From NCBI GenBank assembly GCA_020722685.1, contig DYKH01000033.1:1-45919 (forward strand): 45,919 nt of DNA. The letters are read 5' to 3'. The stretch's first letter is position 1. Each line of letters starts with the position of its first letter. The notes beneath the pieces were generated by a model. That model was not told the origin of the DNA. It saw only the letters and a program-made list of their open reading frames with translations, and searched no databases. A program made the translations under genes and the position numbers. Source of the stretch: Caldithrix sp. Its GTDB lineage: Bacteria > KSB1 > UBA2214 > DYKH01. Positions 42,788 through 45,919 of the stretch are shown piece by piece.

Positions 42788-45700
42788 TTACCGGAGGACG
42801 GCCATTTTTCTTACCTGAACAGACTCCGCGCTCTGCAGACAGAGCAGATATACTCCGCTGGCAACCGGACGACGTTGAGCATCTTTTCCGTTCCAGTGAA
42901 CCTGATAAAAGCCGGCTTCTTTCTGTTCATTCACAAGGGTCTTAACCTCCTGGCCAAAGGGATTGTAGACCACCAATCGCACTTTTTGCCGTTTCTGCAG
43001 CTCATAGTTGATGGTCGTTTCCGTGTTAAACGGATTCGGATAGTTTTGCAGTAAGGCAAATTGCATTGGTTGCACCGCTTCACTCCTTGCCCTGATTCCG
43101 ACGGCCATGCCAGTTAAATCGATCATCATCCGGGCGATGCACCCGCTCCAAATATACGTGTGCAGCCAAGAATCAGAGGGATGCGGGGCATCGCAATAGT
43201 AAGACTCGTAAAAGTCATGGTGGTCTTTCAGGGTTTGGATGACGCCGGCGAAAAGCCGCTCGGCTAACCGGAGAGCCTCTTTCTGATAGCCATAATCTAA
43301 AAGTCCACGGAAAACCAAAAAATTCCATTCGGGGTACACGGAATGGGCATCATAGCCGCCGTAAGGATCATCGTGCGCCAGCAGCGGCATGCCAAAGGGC
43401 CGGCCAAAGCTGTCCGCATTGTTGAGCTCATCGACCAAGTACTTGGCCTGTGTAGCGTCGGCCACGCCGGCCCAAAGTGGCAAGAATCCAATCAGCTCTT
43501 TGCGCTTGAGATCATCAGGCATTTTGTAAGTGAAGCCATGGCTGCGCTTTTCCACGTGGTAGTAAAAGTGGGTTTCCGGATCCCACATCAATGCATTAAT
43601 CAAATCGGCTCGATCTCGCGCTTTTTCTCGCCAGTGTTCAGCATCTTCCGTTCTTCCCAATGTCATCGCTATTTTGGATAAAGCCTTTTCTTCCATTACC
43701 AGCTCGCCATTGAGATCAAGTGCTTCCACTTGATTGGCGCTGTGTGGATCGATCCAGCCGCCGAGCAAATCCCAAATCACGTTGTAATCGCGCACCGATT
43801 CCCAAAATGCGTGGCCGCCCCACTCGCATAAACCGTCTTGGTCATCGTCGCGCTCGGTGGTCCAGAAATTGTGAAAGGCCTTGCCGTAGTCATAGATTTG
43901 CCGCAGAAAGGTTGTATCTTGGCTAATCTGAAAAATCTCCCAATTTTCCCAATTGAACCAAGGGGCTGAGGAAGAATACTCCCCGGCAAGATAATTGACT
44001 TCGTTCAAATAGGGGCCAACACGATAAGGAACGAAGCCCGCCGGCCACTGCGGTTGCGCGCCGATCCGTTCGGCAAACACCCACTGGGAAGCTTGGGCAC
44101 TGTTCGGCTGCATAAAAGCATAGGCTAACATAGAAAGATTTTCATGGAACACTTGACCCGCATGGCCCCAGCCCCAAGTAGGTTCGCGGGAATAGACATT
44201 GTAGTTGTACGAGCACTGCCCTTCCGGCGGCAGCATGCATTGCCGCATCATGCTAAATGCGCTCCAATAGGTCATTTCCCAATCCGGATTGGCAAATGAG
44301 ATTCGTGGAATATGCGAATAGACCTGCTCGTCTTCGTGTAATGCTTGTGACATGTCGTAGTGCAGCAATTCTTGGCCTGCGAGGACAAGGTCCTCTAGTG
44401 GACTGTTGGCGGCAGTTACTCCGCGGATGATGCGCAAGCTTTGGCTTGCCCCCGGCGCAAGTGCAAGAACTTTTTGTGCTGCAATGACCTGACAGTCTTG
44501 CGCGGGAACGTAGTCATAAAGCAGCGGATTGAAAACATCTGAAAAGTAAATGCTCCTGTGTGATAAGATATTACCCACTTCGTGTGAGTGTCCGCTCATC
44601 CTTCCCCGACTGTCCTCTGCCACTGCCACATAGCCATAAGTGCTGTCCGGATTCAGGCAAAGGTCCAAATAGCCGCCGGCATGGAGCCTACCTTGTAGCA
44701 GGTCGTAACGACCTGGGTAAGAACCACTGCGACGGTAGACGTCATAGAGATAGCCAGGCTCTTGCTGCCACAAAACCTCGGCAGCACTAAAATCTTGAGC
44801 AAAGTGAATATCGACATTCTGCGGCGCCGGCGGAAAGGGCTCAGCAGATAATTGTACATCAACCCGAACGCCGCTTGGAGCGGGCAATTGCTGCGGAACG
44901 ATGCCTCGTCCGATGCCTTGCTGGCCAGTTGCTTCGCAGGTGAAAATGACCACGAAAGAGTCCCCAGGCGTAATGGCAGGATTTTGAAAATGTCCCAATT
45001 CGCAACCTTGAAAACCGTTTCCGGGGATATTGGGATCAGGGTCGCCCCATTTGGGCGCTGCTTCGGTTAGAATTTGCCGAGTTGAATTATTTAGCAGGAT
45101 GATCTGCTGCGCTTCTGGCGGCTTGTGTGTGCAGGGCGATCCATCTGCATGGCGCACCCTTCCCCATTCAACACAGTAATTGGCAGCAGCGACTTTCTGT
45201 AATCCTGTTGGCTCTCTTATCGAGCCTAATTTAAGATACGCTCCAAAAGCATCCACCGGTTCGCTAAACAGGTAGACATTTGCCAGTTGCTCGACAAACG
45301 GCACCCCGTGATCCAAAGTCCAGCCATCTGGCGGCTCATCATGGACAAAGGTGAAATAAGGTTCGGTCGCAGAAAACCGGATCTGACGCATGCCGTCTCG
45401 ATGCTGCAAGAATGGGTATACCCCCAGAACGACCGTATCATCCGTAACGTTGGTGACCGTGACCTCCTCAAGGGCGAGCCGCGAGCTATAGACTTGGAAA
45501 AAAATCTCTACCTCGATGCCGGCAAAAGGCTGGTAGTGATATTTGACCAGATCGCTATAGGAAGCAGTAATAACCGGCTCAGAATACATTTGATCCAGGC
45601 GATAGCGTACTTCATCATTGAGCTTGAAAGCGAGACACAAATTGCCGCCGGTATCGGTCTCAAAGTTGATGCCGCTATTTTCTTCCCAGAATTTGAATTG

Positions 45701-45865
45701 ATAGCCCTCATCGATGATAAATTCGGAACGAGCTAAAGGAGCGGCGTAGTTTGTGAAAAGTGGGTCCTTCTTGGTCGCCAAGAGGTGCGAGAGATAGGGC
45801 TGGGCATTTGCCTCCAATGAGAAAAGCGCCCAGAGCAATGAAAAAGATAAAAACGATTTGTACAT
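42788..45865 (-). CDS. T9SS-secreted GH63/MGH1-like glycosidase-type protein
   Basis: The 1025-residue protein starts MYKSFLSFSLLWALFSLEANAQ, a signal peptide. Residues about 25-330 are beta-sandwich. A fibronectin-like stretch follows near 340-430, then an (alpha/alpha)6 barrel (about 490-910) with SFANPDWEMTYWSAFSMMRQ, PTWGWGHAGQVFHENLSML, RDDDQDGLCEWGGHAFWESV and DDPYGGYDAHSVYPEWNFLVF. The end is a Por-type sorting domain (LLQNYPNPFNTETTINYEL, GVYLLCL). The ATG at 45865 is preferred over a TTG eight codons earlier because it opens the signal peptide. No ribosome binding site is visible, and TATATC lies only 8 bases before the ATG, so the mRNA may be nearly leaderless. Function is inferred from fold only. 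Confidence 0.86.
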   Translation of the reverse strand: MYKSFLSFSLLWALFSLEANAQPYLSHLLATKKDPLFTNYAAPLARSEFIIDEGYQFKFWEENSGINFETDTGGNLCLAFKLNDEVRYRLDQMYSEPVITASYSDLVKYHYQPFAGIEVEIFFQVYSSRLALEEVTVTNVTDDTVVLGVYPFLQHRDGMRQIRFSATEPYFTFVHDEPPDGWTLDHGVPFVEQLANVYLFSEPVDAFGAYLKLGSIREPTGLQKVAAANYCVEWGRVRHADGSPCTHKPPEAQQIILLNNSTRQILTEAAPKWGDPDPNIPGNGFQGCELGHFQNPAITPGDSFVVIFTCEATGQQGIGRGIVPQQLPAPSGVRVDVQLSAEPFPPAPQNVDIHFAQDFSAAEVLWQQEPGYLYDVYRRSGSYPGRYDLLQGRLHAGGYLDLCLNPDSTYGYVAVAEDSRGRMSGHSHEVGNILSHRSIYFSDVFNPLLYDYVPAQDCQVIAAQKVLALAPGASQSLRIIRGVTAANSPLEDLVLAGQELLHYDMSQALHEDEQVYSHIPRISFANPDWEMTYWSAFSMMRQCMLPPEGQCSYNYNVYSREPTWGWGHAGQVFHENLSMLAYAFMQPNSAQASQWVFAERIGAQPQWPAGFVPYRVGPYLNEVNYLAGEYSSSAPWFNWENWEIFQISQDTTFLRQIYDYGKAFHNFWTTERDDDQDGLCEWGGHAFWESVRDYNVIWDLLGGWIDPHSANQVEALDLNGELVMEEKALSKIAMTLGRTEDAEHWREKARDRADLINALMWDPETHFYYHVEKRSHGFTYKMPDDLKRKELIGFLPLWAGVADATQAKYLVDELNNADSFGRPFGMPLLAHDDPYGGYDAHSVYPEWNFLVFRGLLDYGYQKEALRLAERLFAGVIQTLKDHHDFYESYYCDAPHPSDSWLHTYIWSGCIARMMIDLTGMAVGIRARSEAVQPMQFALLQNYPNPFNTETTINYELQKRQKVRLVVYNPFGQEVKTLVNEQKEAGFYQVHWNGKDAQRRPVASGVYLLCLQSAESVQVRKMAVLR

Positions 45866-45919
45866 ACTGATAAGATATAGCCGGGCCAAAAATCGCCGGA
45901 ATCTCTAAGGTGAAATTGA

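Overview
The window looks like chromosomal DNA from a Gram-negative bacterium of the FCB (Fibrobacterota-Chlorobiota-Bacteroidota) superphylum, most likely an uncultured lineage near Calditrichota, KSB1 or Ignavibacteria. This is an inference from several signs. Two large secreted proteins end in Por-type (T9SS) sorting domains with NPFNPET-like motifs. There is a PorV/FadL-like barrel. Several promoters follow a TTGCAT-N17-TAnnTTTG pattern, whose TAnnTTTG part resembles Bacteroidota promoters. Gene density is high and base composition is balanced. I see no phage, insertion sequence, CRISPR array or resistance gene.

Layout, left to right. (1) 1-5970, minus strand: M20 metallopeptidase, WbqC-like protein, GT4 glycosyltransferase and tex, with tex and the transferase overlapping by 4 bp. 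(2) 6035-13900, minus strand: an exported-protein cluster made of a PorV-like barrel, a DUF3604/PHP-like hydrolase, two paralogous alpha/alpha-barrel proteins (one behind a beta-propeller) and, between them, a formylglycine-generating-enzyme homologue without the catalytic cysteines. (3) 14163-16248: slipin and NfeD protease. Their presumed 5' UTR carries a MITE-like palindromic repeat. (4) 16691-18638, plus strand: comM/yifB and a STAS protein, then a strong candidate 6S RNA gene on the minus strand. (5) 19061-26227, minus strand: a secreted alpha/alpha-barrel protein, a PfkB kinase, thrA (aspartokinase-homoserine dehydrogenase), thrH and thrC. No recognisable thrB is present. (6) 26409-26797: a small four-cysteine protein and tRNA-Arg. 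(7) 26872-36990, minus strand: the conserved translation and division block thrS-infC-rpmI-rplT-pheS-pheT-coiled coil-zapA-[structured RNA]-rny-ymdB, with infC starting at AUU. (8) 37101-37557: tRNA-Gly, -Cys, -Leu and -Val, then a divergent small CxxC protein with its own terminator. (9) 38231-45865, minus strand: three large exported proteins, namely a T9SS protein with a BIG2-like domain and an unknown domain, a GH63-like lipoprotein, and a T9SS protein with a glycosidase-like domain.

Two themes stand out. One is housekeeping (translation, RNA decay, division, threonine synthesis). The other is an unusually large set of exported (alpha/alpha)-barrel proteins, five in 46 kb, suggesting a life based on complex glycans. 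The most interesting signals are the two structured RNAs, the thrA-thrH-thrC arrangement with a kinase overlapping thrA, the family of uncharacterised barrel proteins, and the shared promoter signature.
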